Below, piece after piece: positions 38,183-47,168 of a stretch of 64,000 nucleotides of DNA. A model generated the notes under the pieces. It saw only the letters and a list, made by a program, of their open reading frames with translations, was not told where the DNA came from and made no database searches. The translations under genes were made by a program, and so were the position numbers. The stretch's first letter is position 1. Each line of letters begins with the position of its first letter. Origin of the DNA: Leptolyngbya sp. Cla-17 (lineage in GTDB: Bacteria > Cyanobacteriota > Cyanobacteriia > Leptolyngbyales > Leptolyngbyaceae); assembly GCF_016807185.1 (NCBI RefSeq), contig NZ_JAEVYN010000001.1:1362781-1426780 (forward strand), given 5' to 3'.

Positions 38183-38980
38183 CTAGATCCAGCCGCGCAA
38201 CCAGTAGATCAACATGCCAACATATTCTTTGAGGGCACGGGTAATGTTGCGGAGCTGCTCAGATTCAGGAAGTAAGCTCAGCGCCAACGATTGAGGACTG
38301 GCTTGCAAAGCTTCTAAATCGCTATCGCTAACTAAAAAATCAGTCGGTGCAGGAATCGCATCAATTCCCAGTTTTTGAAAAATGCGGAGAGATCGCGGCA
38401 TATGAATTGCTGAAGTAACGAGCAATATGCGGCGGATGCCGTTTTCGCCCATAATTTTCTTCACATTCACTGCATTTTCACGAGTCGTGCGTGAAGTCGG
38501 CTCCTGAATCATTGCTGAGTCGGGAACTCCCATTGTTTTCATTAGCTCCACCATATCTGCCGACTCCGGAGCGTCGTTGTTGCCCTGCCAGTCTACCCGC
38601 CCGCCACTGAGAATAAGACGAGGCGCTTTGCCTTCACGGTAGAGTTTGGCACCATACAACACGCGATCGCCCTCTTCACTCACCTCCACCCACGGACGGG
38701 GAGAAAAAGCTGGTTTAGTGGCTCCACCCAACACCACGATCGCGTCTGCTTGGGGTAACTCGCCTTTGGGTAGGTGTTGAAATTCTAGAGATTTGAGCAA
38801 TACGATACTCACCCAACCATTACTGCTCACTAATAAAATAACCAGCGCTAACCCAACGGGAATCATCGCTAAACGCGATCGTCGCCAAAACATCAGCCCT
38901 AACGCTAGCAACAGCAGTAGGCAAGCCAGACCCAGAGGATACAAAAACAGCGGTAATAGCTTAGAAAGAAACAAAAACAT
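38183..38980 (-). CDS. YdcF family (DUF218) membrane protein
   Basis: 265 residues. Two N-terminal transmembrane segments (LSKLLPLFLYPLGLACLLLL and SRLAMIPVGLALVILLVSSN) precede a DUF218/ElyC-SanA-like domain with the signature ADAIVVLGG near residue 80, RVLYGAKLYREGKAPRLILSGG, SADMVELMKTMGVPDSAMI, TRENAVNVKKIM and RRILLVTSAIHMPRSLRIFQ. Related proteins act in envelope maintenance. All conserved blocks are present. It ends 356 bp from the chlH start, and the tRNA-Thr gene lies upstream on the same strand. Confidence 0.9.
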   Translation of the reverse strand: MFLFLSKLLPLFLYPLGLACLLLLLALGLMFWRRSRLAMIPVGLALVILLVSSNGWVSIVLLKSLEFQHLPKGELPQADAIVVLGGATKPAFSPRPWVEVSEEGDRVLYGAKLYREGKAPRLILSGGRVDWQGNNDAPESADMVELMKTMGVPDSAMIQEPTSRTTRENAVNVKKIMGENGIRRILLVTSAIHMPRSLRIFQKLGIDAIPAPTDFLVSDSDLEALQASPQSLALSLLPESEQLRNITRALKEYVGMLIYWLRGWI

Positions 38981-39063
38981 TAAAAAGGACTTTGACCAGA
39001 CAAAGTGAACACTCAGCCGCTGATCTTATCGCAGTGATATTAGAAATAGCAGTACTTTCAAAA

Positions 39064-39136
39064 AGCTGGTGACAAGACTCGAACTTGCGACCGGCGGTTT
39101 ACAAAACCGCTGCTCTACCAACTGAGCTACACCAGC
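39064..39136 (-). tRNA. trnT-UGU: tRNA-Thr (anticodon UGU)
   Basis: Read on the minus strand: acceptor stem GCTGGTG/CACCAGC (7 bp), D arm GCTC-AGTTGGTA-GAGC, anticodon stem GCGGT/ACCGC around TTTGTAA giving anticodon TGT, a 5-base variable loop, and T arm GCAAG-TTCGAGT-CTTGT. The total is 73 bases with the discriminator; no CCA is encoded, as is common in cyanobacteria. It decodes ACA threonine codons. A run of four T follows the 3' end. Confidence 0.97.
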
Positions 39137-39712
39137 ATTACCCTTCAGTTAACCACAATAGCAAATTCTGCATCCACTCCGATAAAGTGCCCAAATCTTT
39201 AATGAAATTCAGGATTCATACTAAACCATCGCGTTTATCGAGAAAACGCGATATGCAGCCAATTTATCTACGTCCAAAAGCCTTTCCTCTGAAGGAGAAG
39301 GTCTTGCAGATATTGTCACTTCTCCCATAAGCGAAGGCTAAATGCTTTACTTCCCGTAAATCGTTCGGTCTTTGCAAAAATTAAAGGCCAATCCTCATCA
39401 CCAAACGAACCCAACATTCAAAGCTGTTAATTGCTCGGTTACTCATGCAATCTTCATTGTTTATCTTGATAGATGCACCCTATTTTGCTTTTATTAACAA
39501 ATTTTGTTGGAATTAAACTATACCGTTGTTTTGACTTGCGTAGAGATGTTACGTTTAATAATTAGGTGATCGAGCAAACTAACCAATTAGATTGATTATT
39601 CTGTGGTTAAGAAAGGATTATCAATTTGCAAAAGTATTTGAACAATAGACATCGTGTTGCACCGGGCTGTTATTAAATTATCAACCTTATAATTAGCGGT
39701 TTTTATCTTGTC
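39137..39712. other. intergenic gap with a 9-bp hairpin
   Basis: 576 bp between tRNA-Thr and the sensor kinase. A perfect hairpin ATCGCGTTT / AAACGCGAT (39228-39236 and 39244-39252, 7-base loop) is the main structure; no T-run follows on either strand. The right half is very AT-rich and probably includes the kinase promoter. No coding frame was supported; frames that overlap the tRNA are shadows. Confidence 0.5.
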
Positions 39713-41047
39713 ATGAACGTCCTTGAAATTCAAAAAAGCTCGGATCATTCGATTGAAACTAGTTTGGATATGCAGTCCCAAATTAAAGATCTTCATCTCC
39801 ATGATTGTTCAGTTGAAATCGAGCAGCTGGGAATTGATATTTCAACGACTTTCAAGGAAAAATCGATTCTTCCCGGTGTGATTTTGATAAATAGTGGTGC
39901 GTTTTTCGGGATGCTTTCTCGGCGGCGTTTTTTAGAGTTGATGAGCCGACCTTACGGTCCTGAATTATTTTTGAAACGCTCAATCAAAATGTTATATGAA
40001 TCTGCTCAACATGATGTGCTAGTTCTACCCGGACATATGCAAATTGCTGAGGCGATTCACCAGGCATTGCTAAGATCACCTGAGCTACTATATGAACCCA
40101 TTGTGGTTCAAGCTGCTGCTGAGTCATATTTTCTATTAGAGGTTCATCATCTTTTATTGGCACATTCTCAAGTTCATGAACTAACTATCAAGTTATTAAA
40201 TGAGCAAACTGAAGCTAAGTTGATTCAAACTGAAAAGATGGCAAGTTTGGGAGAGATGGTGGCAGGAATTGCCCATGAACTGCTAAATCCTGTGAACTTT
40301 ATATGGGGAAACATTGGATATTTGCAAAATTATATCAATGACATTTTGCAGATTCTTTCAGCTTATGAAAAAAAGTATCCGCAGTTGATTCCCGAAATTG
40401 CAGAATTAAAAGAGGAGCTTGAGTTTGATTTTCTGATTCAAGACCTTCCTCAAATTGTTTCCAGTATTAAAATGGGTTCAGAGCGTCTTAAAAAAATTAT
40501 TTCTGCCCTAAGAAACTTTTCTCATGTGGATGAAGCTGTTCAGCGCCCAGGAGATATTCATGAGTGTTTAGATAACACCTTACTAATTTTAGGTAGCCGT
40601 ATTAGAAATTTTGTTGAGGTCGTCAAAAACTATGGAGATTTGCCCTTAATTAATTGCTATGCAGGACAACTCAGTCAGGTTTTTACAAACTTAATTGGAA
40701 ATGCTGTAGATGCTTTATCTGAACAGATTGATTCGTCATCTGAATCTAACTGGAAGCCTTGCATTGAAATCTCAACAAGCCTTTTAAAGCGAGAAATTTC
40801 AGGTAGTTCCACAACACAATGGGTTGCGATCGCCATTCATGACAACGGTCCTGGCATTCCGGCTGAACTGCAATCTCGCATTTTTGAAACCTTTTTTACA
40901 ACCAAGCCCATTGGCAAAGGAACAGGACTCGGCTTAGCAATCAGCCGTCAAATTATCGTAGAGAAACACGGTGGACATCTTAATCTTGCATCCAACTCAA
41001 CCGACGGTACAACTTTTGAGGTGCTGTTGCCTCTCGCCAGATGCTAG
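39713..41047 (+). CDS. sensor histidine kinase (soluble, CBS-like sensor region)
   Basis: 444 residues, no transmembrane segment. The N-terminal region (about 25-160) matches the CBS-like sensory part of the degenerate paralogue at 18504 (ILPGVILINSGAFFGMLSRR; LLRSPELLYEPIVVQ). The HisKA motif MASLGEMVAGIAHELLNP carries the phosphoacceptor His188. The ATPase domain is intact: N box NLIGNAVDAL, G1 IHDNGPGIP, F box ETFFTTKP and G2 GKGTGLGLAIS. No response regulator is adjacent, so the partner is encoded elsewhere. In contrast to the paralogue, this kinase should be active. Confidence 0.93.
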   Translation: MNVLEIQKSSDHSIETSLDMQSQIKDLHLHDCSVEIEQLGIDISTTFKEKSILPGVILINSGAFFGMLSRRRFLELMSRPYGPELFLKRSIKMLYESAQHDVLVLPGHMQIAEAIHQALLRSPELLYEPIVVQAAAESYFLLEVHHLLLAHSQVHELTIKLLNEQTEAKLIQTEKMASLGEMVAGIAHELLNPVNFIWGNIGYLQNYINDILQILSAYEKKYPQLIPEIAELKEELEFDFLIQDLPQIVSSIKMGSERLKKIISALRNFSHVDEAVQRPGDIHECLDNTLLILGSRIRNFVEVVKNYGDLPLINCYAGQLSQVFTNLIGNAVDALSEQIDSSSESNWKPCIEISTSLLKREISGSSTTQWVAIAIHDNGPGIPAELQSRIFETFFTTKPIGKGTGLGLAISRQIIVEKHGGHLNLASNSTDGTTFEVLLPLARC

Positions 41048-41190
41048 CAAATTCCGTCGATTGCGCCACGGTGACAAATAATTGAGATAGACTTATTAAG
41101 GCTTCTTTACCAGGATTTGCTCTGGATTTATTAGAAAATTTCTTAAGAAGCCACTCACCCACAGAATTTCTTTTTTAGCGGAACGGTTTT

Positions 41191-42987
41191 ATGACTCTGC
41201 CAATTCGTAATGTTGCCATCATTGCTCACGTTGACCATGGCAAAACTACCCTTGTTGATGCCTTGCTGAGACAGTCGGGCACATTCCGAGAAGGAGAGGA
41301 GGTGCCAATTTGCGTTATGGATTCCAATGATTTGGAGCGTGAGCGCGGCATTACCATCTTGTCGAAAAATACGGCGGTTCGCTACAAAGATACTCTGGTC
41401 AACATTGTTGATACTCCTGGACACGCGGATTTTGGCGGTGAAGTAGAGCGGGTGCTGGGCATGGTGGATGGTTGCATCCTGATTGTGGATGCCAACGAAG
41501 GTCCAATGCCTCAAACCCGTTTTGTGCTGAAGAAAGCGTTGGAGAAGGGTTTGCGCCCGATTGTGCTAATCAATAAGATTGATCGTCCCCAGGCTGATCC
41601 TCATGGAGCTGTGGATAAGGTACTAGATCTATTTTTAGAATTGGGTGCGGATGATGCCCAGTGCGAATTCCCATACTTGTTTGCATCGGGAATATCGGGT
41701 TTTGCGATCGATCATTTAGAAGATGAACCCGTTGACATGAAGCCTCTATTTGAGGCATTCCTGCGGCATGTTCCCCCTCCAGTGGGTGATCCTTCTGCTC
41801 CGCTTCAGCTTCAGGTTACGACCATTGACTACTCCGAATATGTGGGTCGAATTATCATTGGCAAGATTCACAATGGTGTCATTCGGATGGGGCAACAGGC
41901 AGCGCTGGTTACTGAAACAGGCGCGATCGTCAAATCAAAAATCAGCAAGCTGATGGGATTTGATGGCTTAAAGCGGATTGACATTGAAGAAGCGTCTGCT
42001 GGCAATATTGTGGCGATCGCTGGGTTTGCCGATGCCAACATTGGTGAAACTGTTACCTGCCCAAATGAACCCCAAGCTTTGCCGCTGATCAAGGTAGATG
42101 AACCAACGCTACAAATGTCGTTCTCTGTGAATGACTCACCCTTTGCAGGTCAAGAGGGTCAGTTTGTCACATCCCGACAAGTGCGCGATCGCCTGATGCG
42201 CGAACTTGAAACTAACGTTGCTCTACGAGTTGAGGAAACGGATTCTCCTGACAAACTCTTGGTTTCTGGCCGGGGTGAACTTCACCTTGGTATTTTGATT
42301 GAAACCATGCGCCGAGAAGGCTATGAGTTCCAGGTTTCTCAGCCACAGGTTATTTTTCGGGAAGTCGGCGGTCGCCCTTGCGAACCGTTTGAAACCTTAG
42401 TGCTTGACGTGCCCGATAGTGCATCAGGAAGCTGCATCGAACGTTTGGGGCAACGCAAAGCTGAAATGCAAGATATGCAAGTTGGGGGCAACGGACGCAC
42501 CCAACTAGAGTTTGTAGTGCCTGCCCGTGGACTGATTGGTTTCCGGGGAGAGTTTATGCGGCTTACTCGTGGTGATGGCATCATGAACCACAGCTTTTTG
42601 GACTATCGCCCCTTGGGTGCAGATATTGAGTCTCGTCGTAATGGAGTCTTGATTTCGTTTGACGAGGGGGTTGCCACGTTCTACGCCATGAAAAACGCGG
42701 AAGATCGGGGAACATTCTTTATTGCGCCTGGAGTTAAGGTATATAAAGGCATGATTGTGGGTGAGAATAATCGTTCTCAAGACCTGGAAATCAATATCTG
42801 TAAGACAAAACAGTTGACCAACCACCGGGCATCGGGTGGAGAAGAACTGGTGCAACTACAAGCCCCGATGGATATGAGTCTGGAGCGTGCTTTGGAGTAC
42901 ATTGGTCCTGATGAACTGTTGGAAATTACTCCAGAATCGATTCGGTTACGGAAATTGTCGAAAGAAAAACGATTAGCAAAACGCTAA
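41191..42987 (+). CDS. typA: translational GTPase TypA/BipA
   Basis: 598-residue ribosome-associated GTPase of the EF-G family, involved in stress-condition translation and 50S assembly. The G domain starts at [20 protein letters not shown] (G1 HVDHGKT, residues 13-19), [15 protein letters not shown] covers switch [15 protein letters not shown] is G3 and [10 protein letters not shown] is G4. The C-terminal TypA-specific domain contains [19 protein letters not shown] and [15 protein letters not shown] paired terminator follows the stop. Confidence 0.97.
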   Translation: MTLPIRNVAIIAHVDHGKTTLVDALLRQSGTFREGEEVPICVMDSNDLERERGITILSKNTAVRYKDTLVNIVDTPGHADFGGEVERVLGMVDGCILIVDANEGPMPQTRFVLKKALEKGLRPIVLINKIDRPQADPHGAVDKVLDLFLELGADDAQCEFPYLFASGISGFAIDHLEDEPVDMKPLFEAFLRHVPPPVGDPSAPLQLQVTTIDYSEYVGRIIIGKIHNGVIRMGQQAALVTETGAIVKSKISKLMGFDGLKRIDIEEASAGNIVAIAGFADANIGETVTCPNEPQALPLIKVDEPTLQMSFSVNDSPFAGQEGQFVTSRQVRDRLMRELETNVALRVEETDSPDKLLVSGRGELHLGILIETMRREGYEFQVSQPQVIFREVGGRPCEPFETLVLDVPDSASGSCIERLGQRKAEMQDMQVGGNGRTQLEFVVPARGLIGFRGEFMRLTRGDGIMNHSFLDYRPLGADIESRRNGVLISFDEGVATFYAMKNAEDRGTFFIAPGVKVYKGMIVGENNRSQDLEINICKTKQLTNHRASGGEELVQLQAPMDMSLERALEYIGPDELLEITPESIRLRKLSKEKRLAKR

Positions 42988-43020
42988 GTTTTCCATTTTG
43001 GGAGAATAAAACACATAAAA

Positions 43021-43048
43021 GCCCTTCTCGTGTATGAGAAGGGCTTTT
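43021..43048. terminator. intrinsic terminator after typA (bidirectional)
   Basis: GCCCTTCTC (43021-43029) and GAGAAGGGC (43036-43044) form a perfect 9-bp stem with a 6-base loop, flanked by AAAA before and TTTT after, so it can work on both strands. It lies 34 bp after the typA stop, between convergent genes. Confidence 0.88.
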
Positions 43049-43055
43049 GATTTTC

Positions 43056-43085
43056 AACCTGCCTTCTCAATCGAGAAGGCAGGTT
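43056..43085. terminator. second hairpin, 13-bp perfect stem
   Basis: AACCTGCCTTCTC (43056-43068) and GAGAAGGCAGGTT (43073-43085) pair around a 4-base loop. Its arms contain the same CCTTCTC / GAGAAGG core as the neighbouring terminator. Likely the first element met by transcripts of the convergent permease gene. Confidence 0.7.
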
Positions 43086-43105
43086 TCACCTTCATTGGGC
43101 ATTGC

Positions 43106-44233
43106 TTAGCGTTCCAGACTGCGCGGATCTAGGGCATCACGTAATCCATCACCCAGCAGATTAAATGCCAGTACGGTCAAGATAATCAGTAGGGCAGGAG
43201 ACCAAATGAGCCAGGGTTGTAATACTAAGACAGACGCATTCGTGGCAAGTGAAAGCATATTTCCCCAGGATGGATCTGGCTGCTGAATGCCTAAACCGAT
43301 CAGGCTAAGTACCGATTCTGCAACAATGAAATCTGGAATGGAAAGGGTCGCCGCAATGATGATGTAGGTGGCAGTTTGGGGCAAAATGTGACGCAGAATG
43401 ATGTAGAGCGATCGCCCTCCCATTGCCCGTGCCGCCTGGACAAATTCTCGCTCTTTAAGCGACAGCACCTCCCCGCGAATCACCCGCGCTAATCCTGCCC
43501 AGCGGATGAAGGAAGTAATCAAAATAATCAGCAGAAATCGCTGAGCGCTGCTGAGACCCGTAGGCAACACGGCGGCTAGTGCAATCAATAAATAGATGCT
43601 GGGAATCGTCATCAGCACTTCTACTAGGCGCATCAAAATGACATCTGTCCAACCGCCAAAGTATCCAGAAATGCCGCCCACTAGCATTCCTAACGGAAAA
43701 GAAATTGCAATTCCAACCAGCCCAATGCTGAGGCTGATCCGTCCTCCATATACTAATCGGCTGAATTGGTCACGAGCTTGCTCATCGGTTCCCAGCAGAT
43801 TCCACTTGCCGCCTTCAGTGCCAAACAAATGCAGAGTGCCGGGAATGCCTGGAAACACTTCCACTTCATCAAACTTGGGATTGGTGAGGGAAAATTGGGT
43901 TGGCAGGGGAAGCTTAATTTGAAATAGGCGGTAGGGTTCTCCTTGAACAAAGAAGCGAATAGGAGAGGGTTTGCTGCGATCGACAAGCAGCTTGCGATCG
44001 CCCGTTTGCAAATCTATCGGTCCTTGAATGGTTGGATAAACATGAGGACCCATCAAGCCTGGCTCATTCCAATAAATTTGAGTGGGTGGCAACAAAGCCC
44101 CATCGAGCTGAGAAGCGTAGGGATTGTAAGGCGCGACAAATTCAGCAGCAATGACCGCAAGATAAAAAGTGATCAGCACCAATGCCCCCAGTCGTGCCAG
44201 GGTATTGGTTTTTAGCCGTCGCCACCAGTTCAT
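43106..44233 (-). CDS. peptide/nickel-type ABC transporter permease (OppC/DppC)
   Basis: 375 residues. An N-terminal transmembrane helix (LGALVLITFYLAVIAAEFVAPY) is followed by an extended periplasmic loop of about 120 residues, then the BPD transporter inner-membrane domain with five helices. The permease EAA loop is GEVLSLKEREFVQAARAMGG, followed by RHILPQTATYIIIAATLSIP and the conserved GLGIQQPDPSWGNML. This is the OppC/DppC-type subunit that pairs with an OppB-type permease, ATPases and a binding protein, none of which are adjacent. The start is set at ATG 44233 (MNWWRRLKTN); an ATG at 44263 adds ten residues. Confidence 0.92.
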   Translation of the reverse strand: MNWWRRLKTNTLARLGALVLITFYLAVIAAEFVAPYNPYASQLDGALLPPTQIYWNEPGLMGPHVYPTIQGPIDLQTGDRKLLVDRSKPSPIRFFVQGEPYRLFQIKLPLPTQFSLTNPKFDEVEVFPGIPGTLHLFGTEGGKWNLLGTDEQARDQFSRLVYGGRISLSIGLVGIAISFPLGMLVGGISGYFGGWTDVILMRLVEVLMTIPSIYLLIALAAVLPTGLSSAQRFLLIILITSFIRWAGLARVIRGEVLSLKEREFVQAARAMGGRSLYIILRHILPQTATYIIIAATLSIPDFIVAESVLSLIGLGIQQPDPSWGNMLSLATNASVLVLQPWLIWSPALLIILTVLAFNLLGDGLRDALDPRSLER

Positions 44234-44312
44234 AGAAGAGAAGCCCAGATTTTGTCCATTCAAAGTAGCACACTAGGTTAGCATACTGACTAAATTTCCA
44301 ACGGAGCCAGAT

Positions 44313-45152
44313 TTACAAGTGTTCCAAATCCTCATGCTCTACAACAAACACATTGGAGTAAAGATTGGCAACGATCTGCTTACCCTGCTGAGTCAAAGAG
44401 AGGTACTGTAACGCATCTTGAATATAGGGGTACACTCCATGCCAGTAAAATTTGGGATAGTTTCGGCGCAAATCTCCAGGATGGCGATAGCCCAACGCTT
44501 TGTTCACCCCAGTTTCCTCAAACTCATAAAACAAGGCCCCAATTTTTCTGAGGTAGCGGGGGTCGCTGAGTTGCCCAATCAAATCAGATGCCCGAATCAA
44601 ACCCGGAAAGTTCGTGGTTTCTTGGTGATCCTCTGCGTTAGGCACGGGGAAGCGCGTCAGTTCAATATTGTGCTTAATCACTTCAGCATCAATCAGTTTA
44701 TGCCCGCCAAAGCGTTCATCAATAAAGAGCTTTGCCCGATCCACGTGGTAAGGCGTTAAGGCTGCATCGGAGGAACCGATGGAAAGGGGAATTATGCCGC
44801 CATCTTTGCCGGTTGCATAAAAACCATTTCGATCCTGTCGGCAAACGCCTTTGACGTAACCAATATCATGACAAACCAGTGCGATCGCAAAATGCAGCCA
44901 ATCGTCACAAGACACGCCGCCTTCACGAATGTGTTTGCCGCGCAGAATTTCTTGCCCAACCAAGGCGACGAGAATAGAATGCTCAACATTGTGGTAAAGC
45001 GCATCACTATTGGCGATATTTTCCATCGCCATGGAGCCAACCCAGCCGATGATGTCTTCATAGTCTGACTTTAATCCGCCATAAGTGCGGCGGTAGCCTT
45101 CCTTTAGCTTTTTAACAAAGTCTTCGATTAATAGTTCAGTGGCATTAAACAT
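44313..45152 (-). CDS. HD-domain metal-dependent phosphohydrolase
   Basis: 279 residues. The HD metal-site motifs are visible: NVEHS (His in helix 1, about residue 57), IALVCHDIGYVKG (His-Asp pair, about residue 95) and a downstream DAEVIKHNIELTRF. Related enzymes hydrolyse nucleotides or cyclic nucleotides, but the substrate cannot be read from sequence. The rest is helical with GVYPYIQDALQYLSLTQQGK near the C-terminus. Between an ABC permease gene and a thioesterase gene in the same orientation, separated by 79 and 194 bp. Confidence 0.87.
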   Translation of the reverse strand: MFNATELLIEDFVKKLKEGYRRTYGGLKSDYEDIIGWVGSMAMENIANSDALYHNVEHSILVALVGQEILRGKHIREGGVSCDDWLHFAIALVCHDIGYVKGVCRQDRNGFYATGKDGGIIPLSIGSSDAALTPYHVDRAKLFIDERFGGHKLIDAEVIKHNIELTRFPVPNAEDHQETTNFPGLIRASDLIGQLSDPRYLRKIGALFYEFEETGVNKALGYRHPGDLRRNYPKFYWHGVYPYIQDALQYLSLTQQGKQIVANLYSNVFVVEHEDLEHL

Positions 45153-45346
45153 GCTGTTTTTTAGCGAAACTGAGTGCGATCGTGATAGTTAAGCGTCTCC
45201 AGGAAGTTGATGTTGAACGGCATAAGTTTCTAAAGAAAGTTTTTATCATGACTTTCTAGCATTCTTTCACTGTATCCAATTGAACAGAAATTCTGTCTAT
45301 TTTTACAGCCTTGACTAACCAAAATCAGGCCGATTGGAGAATCACC

Positions 45347-45838
45347 TTAGCTTTCTGACAGCCTAACCAGGGCGCTTTTGACGATGGGTGGCAATTGGCG
45401 CAAAATCTTGCCTTTTTCGCGATCAACCGCGACCAAGGTGACACTGGCCGACACAAACAACGTTTGCCCATCGGTCGATTCAATCTGATAATCCCAATTA
45501 ATCCGCACCCCAGACATTTCTACCATGCGAGTTTTAACAATCGCCGCCATACCCATTCGAACAGGCTGATGATAGCGCAAGGCAAGCTCCACAACTGGCA
45601 AATCGCAGCCCAACGCGACTAAATCAGCAAATTCAACCCCAATCGATCGCAGGCATTCAATTCGGGCTTCCTCCATCCAGGAAATATAAGCGCCATGCCA
45701 GACATTCCCACCATAGTCTGTATGGTGAGGGTGAGCGATGACTGGATAGTCAAACCAGTTTGGAGTAGTCGCTTGCAAATCGCTTTGAAGCTCCCCTGTG
45801 GGTGGAAGCCGACGAGCATCTGATGGATTGGTAATCAT
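45347..45838 (-). CDS. YbgC/FadM-type acyl-CoA thioesterase (hotdog fold)
   Basis: 163-residue 4-hydroxybenzoyl-CoA thioesterase-family protein. The signature HPHHTDYGGNVWHGAYISWM contains the catalytic Asp in HTDYGG and the following WMEEARIECL helix; VVELALRYHQPVRMG and INWDYQIES complete the hotdog fold. In cyanobacteria a member of this family hydrolyses 1,4-dihydroxy-2-naphthoyl-CoA in phylloquinone synthesis. That role is possible here but not shown by context, since no men genes are near. Confidence 0.87.
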   Translation of the reverse strand: MITNPSDARRLPPTGELQSDLQATTPNWFDYPVIAHPHHTDYGGNVWHGAYISWMEEARIECLRSIGVEFADLVALGCDLPVVELALRYHQPVRMGMAAIVKTRMVEMSGVRINWDYQIESTDGQTLFVSASVTLVAVDREKGKILRQLPPIVKSALVRLSES

Positions 45839-46083
45839 TAGAATCGCTAATTTGGTTTTAATGCTATTTAAGCAATTACCGAGTCTTGCAGCTATGTAGG
45901 TTAGTACAGATTTGTGAAAAATTGTGGATTCAAAATACAGTTGATTGAGAGCGGCTAGGGATAAAGCTATTAATAGAAATAGATTTTGTTGCCAACGGAT
46001 CTGATTACCAACGAATACCTATCTTCTGTAGCGATATAAATCACCTCCAGCACACTTAAAGTTTTGAGACGCAAGGCAAAATA

Positions 46084-46935
46084 ATGATAGAAAAAATTCT
46101 ACTAGCAAATTCCGGCACTGGGCATTCTGAAGAAATGTTGAAAGCTCTGATGGATATCCCTTCAATTCAGCGAGCGAGAGTGACTGTTCTGCATGTTGTT
46201 CCTGCTCAAACCACGACAGAAGCAATGACCGAACGGTGGGAAGAAGGCGGTAAGGTTTTAGCAAATGCAATCCAAACGCTAAAGCTTGACCCCAATCATG
46301 TCAATGCCATGCTGCGTCAGGGCGACCCGAAAGATGTGGTGTGCAAAGTGGCAGAAGAAATTGACGCAGATCTGATCATCATGGGATCTCGCGGACTCAA
46401 GCGCATCATGTCTATTTTAGAAAACTCGGTCAGTCAGTATGTGTTTCAGCTATCGTCTCGCCCGATGTTGCTAGTCAAGGATGATATTTATGTCAAGAAA
46501 ATCAAGCGCGTCATGGTGGCGGTAGACAAATCTGAAGCATCCAAGAGTTGCTTGAAGCTGGCGCTGTTTTTGCTGCGCGATATAAAAGGTAGTCAGCTGA
46601 CGTTGGTGCATGTGGATGCCAACATGAGTGCAAAGACAGAGCAGAAAACGGGCGCTGAAGCGGAAAAAGACGCTGTACTCGCTTCGGCGATCGCGGAAGC
46701 CAAAAAAATGGGCGTTGCGTATCAATGCATCTCGGCGGTAGGTAGACCTGGCGAACTGATTTGCAGCATTGCGGAAGATACCCACACCGACTTGTTAATG
46801 TTAGGCTCACCCGATCGCCGCCCTTCGATCGCGAAAGGCTTGCCCGACCTAGATCGCCTGTTGGGCACCTCCCTCTCAGACTATGTGCGGGTATATGCCA
46901 ATTGCCCGGTGCTGTTAGCGCGAACAGCAGCCTAG
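46084..46935 (+). CDS. tandem universal stress protein (UspA, two domains)
   Basis: 283 residues with two UspA folds, about 1-135 and 136-283. Domain 1 starts IEKILLANSGTGHSEEML and contains DLIIMGSRGLKRIMSILENSVSQYV, where the classical ATP-site glycine preceding Ser is Asn. Domain 2 starts VKKIKRVMVAVDKSEASKSCLKLAL and ends DLLMLGSPDRRPSIAKGLP with an insertion before the terminal SLSDYVRVYANCPVLLAR. Cytosolic. Function is stress-related by family only. A 21-bp tandem repeat and a GGGGCGA/TCGCCCC inverted pair follow the gene. Confidence 0.92.
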   Translation: MIEKILLANSGTGHSEEMLKALMDIPSIQRARVTVLHVVPAQTTTEAMTERWEEGGKVLANAIQTLKLDPNHVNAMLRQGDPKDVVCKVAEEIDADLIIMGSRGLKRIMSILENSVSQYVFQLSSRPMLLVKDDIYVKKIKRVMVAVDKSEASKSCLKLALFLLRDIKGSQLTLVHVDANMSAKTEQKTGAEAEKDAVLASAIAEAKKMGVAYQCISAVGRPGELICSIAEDTHTDLLMLGSPDRRPSIAKGLPDLDRLLGTSLSDYVRVYANCPVLLARTAA

Positions 46936-46992
46936 GAAAAAGGCATGGGGGGCGAAAGCTGGGATTGAAATGTGAAACTTAAATCTCCTCTC

Positions 46993-47034
46993 GCCCCTGT
47001 TTTCTTCAAGCCTGCCCCTGTTTTCTTTAAGCCT
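46993..47034 (+). repeat. 21-bp tandem repeat, two copies
   Basis: GCCCCTGTTTTCTTCAAGCC + T at 46993-47013 is followed head to tail by the same unit with one change (TTCAAG to TTTAAG) at 47014-47034. GGGGCGA at 46949-46955 can pair with TCGCCCC at 46991-46997, with a T-rich stretch after it, so the first copy may double as a terminator for the universal stress gene. Confidence 0.7.
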
Positions 47035-47168
47035 GTAGAATGAATTAACGTCATATTCGATTTAGGATGCTGAACCTTAGAGATAGAATTGAGATTCGAT
47101 CTAGCTTGATTCAGTAGCAGGTCTATTCCTTATATCCAAAACCCCATTTAGGAAATGATGGTATTTTG

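Noticed and set aside
39085..39330. 81-codon plus-strand frame
   Set aside because: It overlaps the tRNA-Thr gene on the opposite strand and has no supported homology.
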